Source: Epidermidibacterium keratini (GTDB lineage Bacteria; Actinomycetota; Actinomycetes; Mycobacteriales; Antricoccaceae). Taken from it: a stretch of 64,000 bases of DNA. The stretch covers positions 1,426,001 through 1,490,000 of the forward strand of contig NZ_CP047156.1 of assembly GCF_009834025.1 (NCBI RefSeq), given 5' to 3'. Both the position numbers and the translations under genes were made by a program. Positions within the stretch are counted from its first letter, which is position 1. Each line of letters opens with the position of its first letter. This document shows positions 26,731-35,558 of the stretch, piece after piece. The notes beneath the pieces are model-generated. The model searched no databases. It was not told the DNA's origin and was given only the letters and a program-made list of their open reading frames with translations.

Positions 26731-26739
26731 ACCGGCGCA

Positions 26740-28065
26740 CTAAGCGTTCCTGAGCCGGCGTACCGCGAGCAAGCCAAGCGCGACGGGCAGTGCGACGAGT
26801 ACGGCGGCGACGTCTGGCATCCACAGCCAGAGGTAGCGCGCCGGCACGTCAAGGACGAGCGGAAGGGCTATCCAGCCGACTGCGATGACCACCAGCGCCA
26901 GGCCCGCCCAGACGATCCCCGCGCTCCTACTGCGCACCGGTCGCACACTCAACGCGCCAAGCGCAAGGACGCCAACCGCGGCGGCAAACACGATCAGGGC
27001 AGGCATAGCGCTTCCCGAGACCGGGGTGGGATCCGCGCCGCGCACGATGTCGTAGAACCCCCGAACCACGCCGTACAGCGACTGTTCGTACAGCGATCCG
27101 GAGGTGTTCAGCAGCACCACCACGGCCAGGTCAGCGGCCTGCTCGATGAAGACCGCCGAGAAGTAGCCGGGCACGGTGCCGGTGTGCCAGACGGTGCCGT
27201 CGTCGCTGATCCGCCAACCTAGTCCGAGCTGCTCAGTCGGCCCAGTTCGCGGTCCGGGCGACATCGTCTCGGAGACGACAGCGCCGTTCGCCGGATCGAG
27301 CTGCCAACGGGCGAACTCAGCCAGCGCGTTGATGTCGCCGCCTTGGTAGCCATACGCGAGCCCGGCACCGTCGTTCGGCGGGTCGAAGCCGAGAGCCACT
27401 CCCCCGGTCATCCGCGATCCGCCGGAGAGGCCGGCCGCTCCCGTCGCCGACGGCAAGAAGTCATGCACGAGCTCGGCAAGCGGGCGACCGGTCGCTTGCT
27501 CGAGCACGGCTTGGACGACGAGATACCCGAGGCTGCTGTAGTGGTACGCCGCGCCTGGCGCGTCGATGAGCTCCACGCCGGGCAGCACCTGGGCGGCGAC
27601 GTCGACCGCCCGCCGATTCGGGTCGTCTACGTCGAGAGCGGTCGCGCCGAAGGGCAGTCCGCTGGTGTGCTGCAACAGTTGCCGCACCGTGATCGCTCCG
27701 GTGGCACCGAACTCACCCGCCGCTGCCAGGTACGTGTCGATACCGGCATCGAGGTCGATCACGCCGTCGTCGGCGAGCCGTTGCGCCACCGTCGCGGTGA
27801 CCGGCTTGGACACCGAGCCCCATAGCATCCGCGAGTCGGTGCGCAGTGGCGAGCCGTCGGGCTGGCTGCCGATCGCGCCCGCGCTCACGGCAGTGGCGTC
27901 GATGACGGCGTACGCCGCCCCGGGGATCGCGAACTCATCGAGCTGGCTCTGCAGCCACGCCGCGGGATCGGCAGCAGGCTGCGGCTGCGCGTACGCCGTA
28001 CTCGGGGTCGCCAGCACTGCGCACGCCAGGACCACCACCAGTATCCTTCTTAATTGAACGCTCAT
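26740..28065 (-). CDS. Serine beta-lactamase-like hydrolase with C-terminal membrane helices
   Basis: The 441-residue protein has a signal peptide (residues 1-27, VVVLACAVLATPSTAYA). A class C beta-lactamase/DD-peptidase fold follows: catalytic SVSK in WGSVSKPVTA (about residue 85), YSS in AYHYSSLGYLVV for the Tyr triad, and HTG in VWHTGTVPGY for the KTG box. Three hydrophobic helices lie after residue 340. The substrate may be a D-amino peptide or ester; beta-lactam resistance is not implied. It is divergent from a TetR gene that shares a compact operator. Confidence 0.9.
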   Translation of the reverse strand: MSVQLRRILVVVLACAVLATPSTAYAQPQPAADPAAWLQSQLDEFAIPGAAYAVIDATAVSAGAIGSQPDGSPLRTDSRMLWGSVSKPVTATVAQRLADDGVIDLDAGIDTYLAAAGEFGATGAITVRQLLQHTSGLPFGATALDVDDPNRRAVDVAAQVLPGVELIDAPGAAYHYSSLGYLVVQAVLEQATGRPLAELVHDFLPSATGAAGLSGGSRMTGGVALGFDPPNDGAGLAYGYQGGDINALAEFARWQLDPANGAVVSETMSPGPRTGPTEQLGLGWRISDDGTVWHTGTVPGYFSAVFIEQAADLAVVVLLNTSGSLYEQSLYGVVRGFYDIVRGADPTPVSGSAMPALIVFAAAVGVLALGALSVRPVRSRSAGIVWAGLALVVIAVGWIALPLVLDVPARYLWLWMPDVAAVLVALPVALGLLAVRRLRNA

Positions 28066-28075
28066 ACGGTTATAG

Positions 28076-28095
28076 AACCATACAGTGATATGGTT
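28076..28095. promoter_or_regulatory. AACCATA-N6-TATGGTT operator between hydrolase and tetR
   Basis: Perfect 7-bp arms span the 35-bp gap. The right arm contains TATGGT (28089-28094), which is the -10 for leaderless tetR (6 nt to ATG 28101). The complementary strand of the left arm gives another TATGGT directed toward the hydrolase. Binding here would block both promoters. Confidence 0.8.
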
Positions 28096-28100
28096 TAGCG

Positions 28101-28712
28101 ATGGTGCGTACCGCAGATCACGTCGCACGGCGCGCCGCGATGACCGCGGCGCTGCTGGACGTCGCGACCGAGACCGGCCTTGACTCGGTCACCGTCGCGA
28201 AGGTCGCCCGCGCCGCCGGAGTCTCGGTCGGGCTCGTGCAGCACTACTTCGCGAGCAAAGACGCTCTGCTGCAGGCGGCGTACGCCGCTGCCTTAGGCGC
28301 CGTCGACGAACGGATCGCCGACGTAGTCGACCGCGGCGAGCACGCGGGCCAGCCAATCCGCACGATGGCCTCGAACGCATTGAGCGAGCTGCTGCCCCTC
28401 GACGAGCAGCGTCGTCGCGAGTGCGTCTTGCGCATCGAGTTCCTCGCGCTGGCAACCCAGAATCGCGACCTTGCCGCGTCGGCGGCCGAAGCCGATCGCG
28501 AGTTCGCGGACCGGCTGGCGCGAGTTGTCGACAACGGCAAGCTGTGCGGAGAGGTGCCGGCCGACCTGCAGTCGGCATCCCGGGCCGATGAGCTGCTGAC
28601 GATCGTCACCGGGATGGCGACACGATCGGTCGTCACCGGCGAGCGCAACCGTGCGGTGCTAGACGCGGCACTCGCGCGAACCTTCTCCGGCGAGTGCCAC
28701 CAGCACGGCTAG
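28101..28712 (+). CDS. TetR-family repressor (BetI-like)
   Basis: The 203-residue protein has an N-terminal HTH (residues 9-55: TVAKVARAAGVSVGLVQHYF, ASKDALLQAA) and a BetI-like C-terminal domain. It is divergent from the beta-lactamase-like hydrolase across a 35-bp gap filled by a perfect dyad, so it probably represses itself and that gene. The transcript is likely leaderless. Its stop codon lies inside the second copy of the 100-bp repeat. Confidence 0.9.
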   Translation: MVRTADHVARRAAMTAALLDVATETGLDSVTVAKVARAAGVSVGLVQHYFASKDALLQAAYAAALGAVDERIADVVDRGEHAGQPIRTMASNALSELLPLDEQRRRECVLRIEFLALATQNRDLAASAAEADREFADRLARVVDNGKLCGEVPADLQSASRADELLTIVTGMATRSVVTGERNRAVLDAALARTFSGECHQHG

Positions 28713-28805
28713 ACGACCTGCGGTGCGTTTCACCCCGCTATCGCGCCAAGAGCGGGGTGAAACGCACCGCGCGTCGTGGGGGCTGTGGATAACCGACCGC
28801 GGCAC
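28706..28805. repeat. 100-bp repeat, copy 2: palindrome plus DnaA-box-like site
   Basis: Exact duplicate of 26631-26730. It begins in the last codons of tetR (the shared GGCTAG supplies its stop). TGTGGATAA is at 28784-28792. The two copies are in the same orientation and bracket the hydrolase/tetR pair. Confidence 0.85.
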
Positions 28806-28879
28806 GGGTCACGAGCCTGAGGCGCACGCCACGCTGAGCGATTTGGGAGAATGGTCGCAGGCCCCGACTACCCAAGGAT

Positions 28880-30220
28880 TTGATTTCGCTGAGCCGCAAG
28901 ACGAAGCGCAGCACCCAGCTCCGCCGTCGGCAGCAACGACTCAAGGTCAAGCTCGCCGATAGCGAATTCGCGGTCGCCTCTCGCATCGCCAAACGCGCTC
29001 AACGCAACGAAAACACCCTGACTCGCGAGGCCATCCGCGAGGCCGGCCGGTTTCTGCGTACGTCGACCGTCGGCGGCCTGGTCATGCTCGCGGCGACGAT
29101 CATCGCGTTGATCTGGGCCAACTCCCCCTGGCAGGGCGGCTATCAAGCGCTGTTTGGGTGGAAGATCGGCCCGTCAGCGCTCGATCTGAACATGTCGCTG
29201 CAGAAGTGGATCAGCGACGGATTGCTGGCGATTTTCTTCTTCGTGGTCGGCTTGGAGCTCAAGCGCGAGCTCGTCGTCGGCCAGCTGCGCAACCCCAAAC
29301 TTGCGATCCTGCCGGTCTTTGCCGCGATCGGCGGCATGGTCATCCCCGGCCTGATCGGGTGGGGATTCTCGCGCGGCGTCGCCGGCGCCGAGCAAGCCTG
29401 GGCCGTGCCGCTGGCGACCGATATCGCCTTTGCGGTCGCCGTACTCGCCATCGTCGCCTCCAACCTGCCCAGCGGAGTGCGAATCTTCCTGCTGAGCGTC
29501 GCGGTCGTCGATGACCTCGGCGCGATCATGATCATCGCGATCGTCTTCACCACCGACGTCGGCTGGGTCGACCTGGCGATCGCCGCTGCCCTGCTCGTGG
29601 TCTACGCCGTGCTGCAGAAGCTGCGATTCCAAGGTCCGCTGTCGACCCTGGTGTATGTCCCGCTGGGGCTGGCGGTGTGGTTCTTCATCCATGCCGGAGG
29701 CATCCACGCCACCATCGCCGGTGTCGCGCTCGGCTTGCTGACCCGCGTCAAGTCGGTCGAGGGTGAGGAGCACGCGCCGGCCGTCCGGCTTGAGCACCGC
29801 ATCCAGCCCATCAGCGCCGGTTTCGTGGTGCCGCTGTTTGCTCTGGCAGCCGCCGGGATCACCGTCAACGCCCAAGAGCTCTCCGCGATCTTCTCCTCAC
29901 CGATGTCGATCGGCATCATCCTCGGTCTCGTCGTGGGCAAGCCGATCGGCGTACTGCTCGGCTCGTTCATCGCGGTCAAGTCGCGCCTTGCCCGACTGCC
30001 GGTTGGCGTGAGGTGGGGCGAGATCGCCTCGATCGGCATGTTGGCCGGCATCGGCTTCACCGTCTCGCTGCTGATCGGCGAGCTCGCGTTCGATGACGAG
30101 GAGCTGCTGGCGACGGGCAAGATGGCCGTGCTTGTGGCCTCGTTCATCGCCTCGGTGTTGGGCGCGATCATCGTCAAAATGCGCGATCGCGCGCACGCCG
30201 ATAACGTCGTCGATTCGTAG
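28880..30220 (+). CDS. nhaA: Na+/H+ antiporter NhaA
   Basis: The roughly 446-residue protein has about 12 transmembrane segments. Ion-binding Asp pair in SVAVVDDLGAIMIIAIVF (about residues 213-214), pH-sensing/charged FFFVVGLELKRELVVGQLRN, and PLATDIAFAVAVLAIV are family hallmarks. The extruded Na+ is exchanged for two H+. A basic, coiled N-terminal extension of about 50 residues precedes the first helix. Start assignment is uncertain: TTG 28880 gives the full frame but has no clear ribosome site. It may pair physiologically with the sodium channel 4 kb upstream. Confidence 0.93.
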   Translation: MISLSRKTKRSTQLRRRQQRLKVKLADSEFAVASRIAKRAQRNENTLTREAIREAGRFLRTSTVGGLVMLAATIIALIWANSPWQGGYQALFGWKIGPSALDLNMSLQKWISDGLLAIFFFVVGLELKRELVVGQLRNPKLAILPVFAAIGGMVIPGLIGWGFSRGVAGAEQAWAVPLATDIAFAVAVLAIVASNLPSGVRIFLLSVAVVDDLGAIMIIAIVFTTDVGWVDLAIAAALLVVYAVLQKLRFQGPLSTLVYVPLGLAVWFFIHAGGIHATIAGVALGLLTRVKSVEGEEHAPAVRLEHRIQPISAGFVVPLFALAAAGITVNAQELSAIFSSPMSIGIILGLVVGKPIGVLLGSFIAVKSRLARLPVGVRWGEIASIGMLAGIGFTVSLLIGELAFDDEELLATGKMAVLVASFIASVLGAIIVKMRDRAHADNVVDS

Positions 30221-30357
30221 TCGCGCTGGCGATCACAGTACGAAACGCCGCGCAGCACGGCCGACCTTCCCTAGACTGCGTTAAGACCGTGTCTTTGCAC
30301 GCGGTAAGCGGGTACTGAAAGAATTCGCAAGTCCACCCGACGGCAGGAGAGATTCCG

Positions 30358-30921
30358 ATGACGACACCGCGCCCCCGGCACGCAGCTGACGAGATCGACG
30401 TAGCCCATCCCAGCGTCGGCACGCTCGTCAAAGAGGCGACCGAGCAAGTCTCGACCCTCGTGCGTGGCGAGATCGAACTCGCCAAGACCGAGGTCAAGGG
30501 CGAGATCAAGAAGGGCGTGACCGGCAGCGGCCTGCTGATCGGCGCTGTCGGCGTACTGCTCGCCGGCCTGCCGTTCTTGTTCGTGACACTCGCCGAGGTC
30601 CTCATCGGACCGGTCGGGTTGGATCGCTGGCTGGGCTACCTGATCATCTTCGTGCTGTTCATCATCGTCGGCGCCGTGCTCGCGCTGCTCGGGCTGAAGA
30701 AGGTCAAGAAGGTCCGCGCCCCGAAGCGCACCATCGAGTCGATGAAGAAGAACCAGGCCCTGGTCGAGGCCGTCAAGACGCACGACCAGCCCGCCGGCGC
30801 CGCCGCCAACCCGAACCGCGCCAACCTGCCGCAGAGCAACCGGCCCCAGCCGCCCGCTCCACCGCAGCCGGCTCCCGGCTCGGACCAAGGACGCGCGCTT
30901 CCGGTCTCGCGCCACAGCTAA
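30358..30921 (+). CDS. Actinobacterial Holin-X (phage holin superfamily III) membrane protein
   Basis: The 187-residue protein has GTLVKEATEQVSTLVRGEIE, LAKTEVKGEIKKGVTGSGLL, then two transmembrane helices (about residues 58-80 and 92-112). A basic region and a Pro/Ala/Asn-rich tail follow. This matches the widespread actinobacterial Holin-X family, which despite its name occurs outside phages. GGCAGGAGAG lies upstream of ATG 30358. Followed by an alpha/beta hydrolase at 9 bp, a common pairing in actinobacteria. Confidence 0.88.
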   Translation: MTTPRPRHAADEIDVAHPSVGTLVKEATEQVSTLVRGEIELAKTEVKGEIKKGVTGSGLLIGAVGVLLAGLPFLFVTLAEVLIGPVGLDRWLGYLIIFVLFIIVGAVLALLGLKKVKKVRAPKRTIESMKKNQALVEAVKTHDQPAGAAANPNRANLPQSNRPQPPAPPQPAPGSDQGRALPVSRHS

Positions 30922-30930
30922 CCCTCGCGC

Positions 30931-31854
30931 ATGCCGCCCACCGAGCAGGCTGACCTGCTGCTGCGCGGCCCGTGGACGCATCGTGGCCTGACCGCGAACG
31001 GCGTACGCCTGCATGTCGCCGAAGCCGGGCGCGGCCCGCTTGTGGTGCTGCTGCACGGGTTCCCGCAGTTCTGGTGGACCTGGCGCACCGTCATTCCGCG
31101 GCTCGCCGACGCCGGTTTCCGGGTGGCAGCGGTCGACCTGCGCGGGTTCGGCAGCAGCGACAAGCCGCCGCGCAGTTACGACCTCGCGACGGCTGCCCGC
31201 GACATCGTCGGGCTCATCCGCGCGCTCGGGGCGCAGTCGGCGTACGTCGTCGGGCACGACATCGGTGGGCTGATCGCCTGGACCGCGGCGGCGCTCGGCC
31301 CCGGCCTCATCGACGGGCTCGCCGCCATCTCCGCGCCGCACCCACGACGACTGCGCCGCGAGCTGGTCACCTCCCGCGGCCAGCTGCACGGCGTACGCCA
31401 TGCCTTCGCCTACCAGCTGCCCCGCGTCCCCGAGGCCCGGCTGGTGCGCGACGGCGGCGCCGAGGTTGAGCGGCTGCACCGCGAGTGGTCAGGGTCGGCG
31501 TGGCCGAGTACGCCGGACTTCGCCGCGGCGATGCCAATCTATCGGCACGCGATCTGCGTGCCGCAGGCGGCGTACGGCGCCTCGGAGTACTTCCGCTGGA
31601 TGGTGCGCTCGCTGATCCGCCCCGATGGCGCCCGCTACGTGCGGGCGATGCGCGCCCGGATCGAGGCGCCTGTGCTGCACGTGCACGGCGGGGCCGACCC
31701 CTACCTGCTGCCGCAGTCGTCCGAAGGATCCAGCGCCTACGTCGCCGGACCGTACTCGTGGCACGTACTGCCGGAGATCGGGCACTTCCCCACCGAGGAG
31801 GCACCGCAGCTGGTCGGCGACCTGCTGCTGGACTGGCTGCCGAACCCTCGCTAA
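30931..31854 (+). CDS. Alpha/beta hydrolase, epoxide hydrolase/dehalogenase-like
   Basis: The 307-residue protein has an oxyanion-hole motif LLHGFPQFWWTWR (about residue 38). The nucleophile elbow is GHDIGGLIAW with Asp as nucleophile (about residue 109), as in epoxide hydrolases and haloalkane dehalogenases; the catalytic His lies in PEIGHFPTEEAPQ. A cap domain lies between. It starts 9 bp after the Holin-X stop and its end overlaps the convergent SDR gene by 4 bp. Confidence 0.9.
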   Translation: MPPTEQADLLLRGPWTHRGLTANGVRLHVAEAGRGPLVVLLHGFPQFWWTWRTVIPRLADAGFRVAAVDLRGFGSSDKPPRSYDLATAARDIVGLIRALGAQSAYVVGHDIGGLIAWTAAALGPGLIDGLAAISAPHPRRLRRELVTSRGQLHGVRHAFAYQLPRVPEARLVRDGGAEVERLHREWSGSAWPSTPDFAAAMPIYRHAICVPQAAYGASEYFRWMVRSLIRPDGARYVRAMRARIEAPVLHVHGGADPYLLPQSSEGSSAYVAGPYSWHVLPEIGHFPTEEAPQLVGDLLLDWLPNPR

Positions 31855-32552
31855 GGCATCACGTCACCGGAGTTGGGCCCGAGCGTCTGCCCGACGTAGA
31901 GGTTGCCACCCGGATCGCTGGCCAGCAGGACCGCCGTGGGGGCCACCTCCTCGGGTACGCCGAACCGCCCCAGCGGCAGCTCGGCCTTCTTGGCTGCCTT
32001 CCAGTCCTCGGTGATCCCGGCGACCATCGGGGTGTCGATCGGGCCCGGAGCGATGGCGTTGACCAGCACGTTGTCGCCGGCGACCTCCAGGGCGACGGAC
32101 TTGGTGAAGCCGATGACGCCGGCCTTGGCGGCGCTGTAGTGCGCCAGCCCGATGCCACCTTTGATCCCCAGCTGCGATGCGAGGTTGATGACGCGCCCCC
32201 ATCGCTGCTCGCGCATGCCGCCAAGGACGGCCCGCGTGCAGAGGAAGACCCCGGTCAGATCGACCGCGATCGTCGCGTCCCACGTCTGCAGGCTCATCTG
32301 CTCGGCCGGTGACTCGGTGAGCACACCGGCCGAGTTGACGAGTACGTCGATCCTGCCGAGAGTCTGCGCGGCTGACTCGAAGGCCCGCGTCACCGAGGCC
32401 TCGTCGGCGACGTCGCACTCGAGGTCGACCGACCCCGCGAGGTCCATCGTGACGACCTCCGCGCCCGCGTCGCGAAAAGCCGAGGTGATGGCCGAGCCGA
32501 GGCCCGACGCGGCACCCGTGACGACCGCCCGCCGCCCTTCCAGCATTCCCAT
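31851..32552 (-). CDS. Short-chain dehydrogenase/reductase
   Basis: The 233-residue classical SDR has the NAD(P) motif TGAASGLGSAI (residues 12-22) and NSAGV at about 80. The catalytic triad is Ser in INLASQLG and Tyr/Lys in HYSAAKAGVIGF; PG follows in AIAPGPIDTPMVAG. MDL at the end of beta-2 (Asp) points to NAD rather than NADP. It is the last gene of a four-gene leftward operon (MCGACG protein, deacetylase, MFS, SDR) under a LacI-type regulator, so it probably oxidises an intermediate of the imported compound. Confidence 0.9.
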   Translation of the reverse strand: MGMLEGRRAVVTGAASGLGSAITSAFRDAGAEVVTMDLAGSVDLECDVADEASVTRAFESAAQTLGRIDVLVNSAGVLTESPAEQMSLQTWDATIAVDLTGVFLCTRAVLGGMREQRWGRVINLASQLGIKGGIGLAHYSAAKAGVIGFTKSVALEVAGDNVLVNAIAPGPIDTPMVAGITEDWKAAKKAELPLGRFGVPEEVAPTAVLLASDPGGNLYVGQTLGPNSGDVMP

Positions 32553-32556
32553 CGCG

Positions 32557-33924
32557 TCAGTCCGTCCGGGCGACACGCGGGTCGACATTGCGAGCGCCGA
32601 GGATGATCAGACCGGAGGCGAAGATCGGCAGGCAGCCCCAGATCAGCGCAGAGTTCTCCCACGTGTTGCCAGCGCCCAGCCACGCGGTGATCAGGATGCC
32701 GCCGATGATCGCCCCGACCTGGCCGGCCGCGTTGATGATTGCGCCGCCGGTCGCCCTGGTGTGCACCGGGAAGCTCTCACCGTTGAAGAACAGCAGCGCC
32801 GAGTAAGGCCCGATCAGCGAAAACAGGCCCAGGCTGTAGAGGGTGATGATCAGCCCGAAGTTGCCATCGGGAGCGAGCAGCATGCCGGTGAAGCTGGCGC
32901 CGCTGAGCACCCAGCCGATCGCGATCGCATTACGCCGCCCGATCCGGTCGCCAAGCCACCCATAGAATAGGTAGCCGCCAAAGGCCGTCGCGTTAGAGAC
33001 GATGAGTACGCCGAGCGCGCTGCTGAAGTCGATGTTCTTGCCCGACTCTGCGGTCAGCACCGACGTACCCAGGATCGCGAAGGCGAGTACGCCGAGCCAG
33101 TTCAGCAGGAACGCCGCACCGATCACGACGGTCGAGCGCAGCGACTCACCCTTGAACGCGGCGGCGAGCGGGTTGGACTGCTCGTCGATGTCGATGCCCA
33201 TGCGACTGGCGTACTCACGGGCTTCTGCCTCACGGCCCTCGGCGACCAGCGACTCGGCGTACTGCCGCGCTTGGAACTGCGGGCTCTCCTTGAGCTTGCG
33301 GCCAGCAATCACCATGAAGAAGGCCGGGAAGATCGCGACCACGAAGCACAGCGCCCATCCGCCGATCGGAAACAGCAGGTAGACCGACACCGCAGCGAGC
33401 ACCGAGCCGACCGGCCAGCCGGACTGCACCAGCGAGTAGATGAACCCGCGGCGGCGGGCCTTGGCTGGGTTGTCGGCGTACACGCTGGCGAACATCTCGT
33501 TGAGGTAGGTCGCGTTGATCGCCTGCTCGGCATAGCCCAGGCCCGCGACCGAGCGCACCAGGATGAGCAGTACGACGCCGATGCCGCCGACGGCACCGGC
33601 AACCCACCCGGCGACCGCCGTCAGACCCGACGCGAGGGCCGCGCCGATGACGGCGATCAAGATGCCCTTGCGCCGCCCGACCCGGTCAACCACCGGACCG
33701 ACGCCGAAAGCGACGAGCGCCGTACCCGCAGTCACCCAGGTGTTGATCCCGGTTGAGTAGCTCGAGCTCCAGCCGAGGTCCTCGGCCAGGACCGGCAGCA
33801 GGTTGCCGAAGAGGACAAAGTCGTAGACGGCGAACGTCCACGCGAAAAAGCAGATCCAGGTGGCATACCTGACGTCGCGCTCAGTGATCGGCTCCGTAGG
33901 CTCGATAGCCGCTTGCATAGACAT
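32557..33924 (-). CDS. Major facilitator superfamily transporter (aromatic acid/sialate symporter type)
   Basis: The 455-residue protein has 12 transmembrane segments. The signature loops are VDRVGRRKGILI after helix 2 and GDRIGRRNAIAIG after helix 8. The ERDVRYATWICFFAWTFAVY start and SLVQSGWPVGSVLA belong to the metabolite:H+ symporter branch. A soluble loop of about 65 residues lies between helices 6 and 7 (KLKESPQFQARQYAESLVAE). It probably imports the organic acid or cyclic compound processed by the neighbouring deacetylase and SDR. It starts 12 bp after the deacetylase stop. Confidence 0.9.
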   Translation of the reverse strand: MSMQAAIEPTEPITERDVRYATWICFFAWTFAVYDFVLFGNLLPVLAEDLGWSSSYSTGINTWVTAGTALVAFGVGPVVDRVGRRKGILIAVIGAALASGLTAVAGWVAGAVGGIGVVLLILVRSVAGLGYAEQAINATYLNEMFASVYADNPAKARRRGFIYSLVQSGWPVGSVLAAVSVYLLFPIGGWALCFVVAIFPAFFMVIAGRKLKESPQFQARQYAESLVAEGREAEAREYASRMGIDIDEQSNPLAAAFKGESLRSTVVIGAAFLLNWLGVLAFAILGTSVLTAESGKNIDFSSALGVLIVSNATAFGGYLFYGWLGDRIGRRNAIAIGWVLSGASFTGMLLAPDGNFGLIITLYSLGLFSLIGPYSALLFFNGESFPVHTRATGGAIINAAGQVGAIIGGILITAWLGAGNTWENSALIWGCLPIFASGLIILGARNVDPRVARTD

Positions 33925-33936
33925 GACAGTCGTCCT

Positions 33937-34839
33937 TTAGTACGCCGGCGGACGATCGGCCGAGTCAAACGGGTAGCGAGCGCGGAAGTCGTCAGCCGCG
34001 TCCTCCATCGTCACCCAGCTCGTGCCGTCGTGGCCGTTGATGTAGTCGATGAGCCGCTCGAGCATCAGCAAGACCTGAGGCCGACCGGCGACGTCCGGGT
34101 GGATGGTGATCGCGAAGACGGCGTAGTCCAGCTCGCGGTAGACCCAGTCGAACTGGTCGCGCCACATCTCCTCGATGTCTCGCGGGTTGACGAAGCCGTG
34201 GCTGTTGGGCGAGCCCTTGATAAACAGCATCGGAGGCAAGTCGTCGACGTACCAGTTGGCGGCGATCTCGACGAGGTCGATCTCCTCGCCACGGATCAGC
34301 GGCTTCATCCATTCCTTGGCCTGCTTGGAGAAGTCGATCTTCGTCCAGCTGTCGTTGACGCGCGCATAGAACGGCACGAAGTCGCCAAGCTGCTGGCTGT
34401 GGTCGTAGGTGAAGCCGTACTTCTTCAGCAGCGACGGGGTGTGCTCACTGAGCTCCCACCACGGTGCGACATACCCGCGCGGCGGTTTTCCGGTCGCCTT
34501 CTCGATCAGCTCGACCGAATACGCCAGCACATCCTCTTCCTGCTGGGCCGACATCGCGACCGGGTTCTCGTGAGAGTAGCCGTGCGCGCCGATCTCATGT
34601 CCGGCATCGGCGATCATCTTCACCGAGTCCGGGAACGTCTCCAGCGAGTGGCCCGGAATGAACCAGCTGGCCGGCATGTCGCGGCGCTGGAACATCTTCA
34701 GGATGCGCGGTACGCCGATATCGCCGGCAAACATGCCGCGCTGGATGTCCGATGGCGAGTCCTCACCGCCGTAGGAGCCGAGCCAGCCTCCGACAGCATC
34801 GATGTCGACGCCGAAGGAACACTTGATGTCTTTTGCCAT
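33937..34839 (-). CDS. Polysaccharide deacetylase-family hydrolase (PuuE/HpPgdA-like)
   Basis: The 300-residue NodB-fold enzyme has [19 protein letters not shown] near the N terminus (catalytic Asp) and [20 protein letters not shown]. The metal-binding His pair is in [14 protein letters not shown], and the late His region is [14 protein letters not shown]. No signal peptide, so it is cytoplasmic. Cytoplasmic members of this branch include allantoinase PuuE and cyclic imide hydrolases, so a ring-opening amide hydrolase is at least as likely as a carbohydrate deacetylase. GAGAGG precedes ATG 34839. Confidence 0.88.
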   Translation of the reverse strand: MAKDIKCSFGVDIDAVGGWLGSYGGEDSPSDIQRGMFAGDIGVPRILKMFQRRDMPASWFIPGHSLETFPDSVKMIADAGHEIGAHGYSHENPVAMSAQQEEDVLAYSVELIEKATGKPPRGYVAPWWELSEHTPSLLKKYGFTYDHSQQLGDFVPFYARVNDSWTKIDFSKQAKEWMKPLIRGEEIDLVEIAANWYVDDLPPMLFIKGSPNSHGFVNPRDIEEMWRDQFDWVYRELDYAVFAITIHPDVAGRPQVLLMLERLIDYINGHDGTSWVTMEDAADDFRARYPFDSADRPPAY

Positions 34840-34876
34840 GTCGCTACCTCTCTGTAGTGATCGCGAACCAGCCGGA

Positions 34877-35383
34877 TCAGACCGCGCTGCGGGCGTGGTC
34901 CCGCGCGCGCTCGATGGCCAGCTCAATCGGGGTGTCTGCCGCGACGATCTCGACGCGACCGCTTGTGGTGGATGCCGTTTCAAGGCGGATTCGAGGGCCA
35001 TCCAGCAGCTCGATGACTCCTGATATATAAGCGATGTCCGGGTTTGCCACGAGCTCAGTCGCGGCCGCGATGCTCCACTGCGACCACGGCACCGCGCGCT
35101 CTCGGGCGGTCGAAGTCTGGATGGGTGGCGGGGCGACAGCAGCGTGGTCAGCCAGTGCCGATACGAGCTCCACCAGATGCGTGCACAGCTGTGAGCGGCC
35201 CGTTGCGGTGCGGACGAGGTAGCCGCCGGCGTGCGCCGTCAGGGTGATCCCGCGCGCCAAAGCGGCCGGCCGAAGAATCGCGACGCGCTCGTGCCTGATG
35301 GCTGCTGCGCTCAGTGGACCGCTGGCGGCAAGGGCATGCTCGGACCAGAAGACATCGCTCCCCCGACCGCATGCTCCACACAT
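34877..35383 (-). CDS. MCGACG-start hypothetical protein, first gene of LacI-controlled operon
   Basis: The 168-residue protein begins [20 protein letters not shown]. The N-terminal CxxC could bind zinc. The middle segment [40 protein letters not shown] and C-terminal [14 protein letters not shown] resemble an uncharacterised actinobacterial family starting MCGACG. I place the start at ATG 35383, not at the far upstream in-frame ATG, which would run across the LacI operators. Function unknown; it heads the operon with deacetylase, MFS and SDR. Confidence 0.65.
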   Translation of the reverse strand: MCGACGRGSDVFWSEHALAASGPLSAAAIRHERVAILRPAALARGITLTAHAGGYLVRTATGRSQLCTHLVELVSALADHAAVAPPPIQTSTARERAVPWSQWSIAAATELVANPDIAYISGVIELLDGPRIRLETASTTSGRVEIVAADTPIELAIERARDHARSAV

Positions 35384-35392
35384 CAGAATCGA

Positions 35393-35430
35393 CCCTAACG
35401 TGAGCCCTAACGTTTGCGCTAACGTTAGGG
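35393..35430. promoter_or_regulatory. LacI-type operator array CCCTAACG/CTAACGTTAG
   Basis: Direct repeats CCCTAACG at 35393-35400 and 35405-35412 are followed by the palindrome CTAACGTTAG (35419-35428) and the inverse CGTTAGGG (35423-35430). The AACGTT centre is typical of LacI-family operators. The array begins 10 bp upstream of the MCGACG gene and lies between it and the divergent lacI gene. Confidence 0.75.
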
Positions 35431-35558
35431 AGGCGCTCACCAACGTGTCAATACCGAATTGCGCGTAGGTGTCAGCGCCGATAGGCGACGATTGCTCCGC
35501 GCCGATACGTGGGGGCGGCGCGGAGCCGATCGCTTCCAGGGACGGGAGAGCACTCAGA
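35431..35558. other. Intergenic leader of the lacI gene
   Basis: The 128 bp between the operator array and GTG 35559 hold the lacI promoter/leader. The ribosome site GGGAGAG is visible at its end. No separate gene is supported. Confidence 0.4.

Noticed and set aside
26740-28065. Beta-lactamase-like gene as antibiotic resistance
   Set aside because: The fold is shared by many DD-peptidases and esterases, and it has C-terminal membrane helices not typical of secreted beta-lactamases.
26631-28805. Flanking 100-bp repeats as transposon or integrase att sites
   Set aside because: No transposase or integrase lies between or beside them, there is no tRNA, and the repeats are palindromes of a dispersed family, so recombination or duplication of the element is simpler.
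30358-30921. Holin-X as a prophage marker
   Set aside because: The family is common in actinobacterial chromosomes, and no other phage gene is near.
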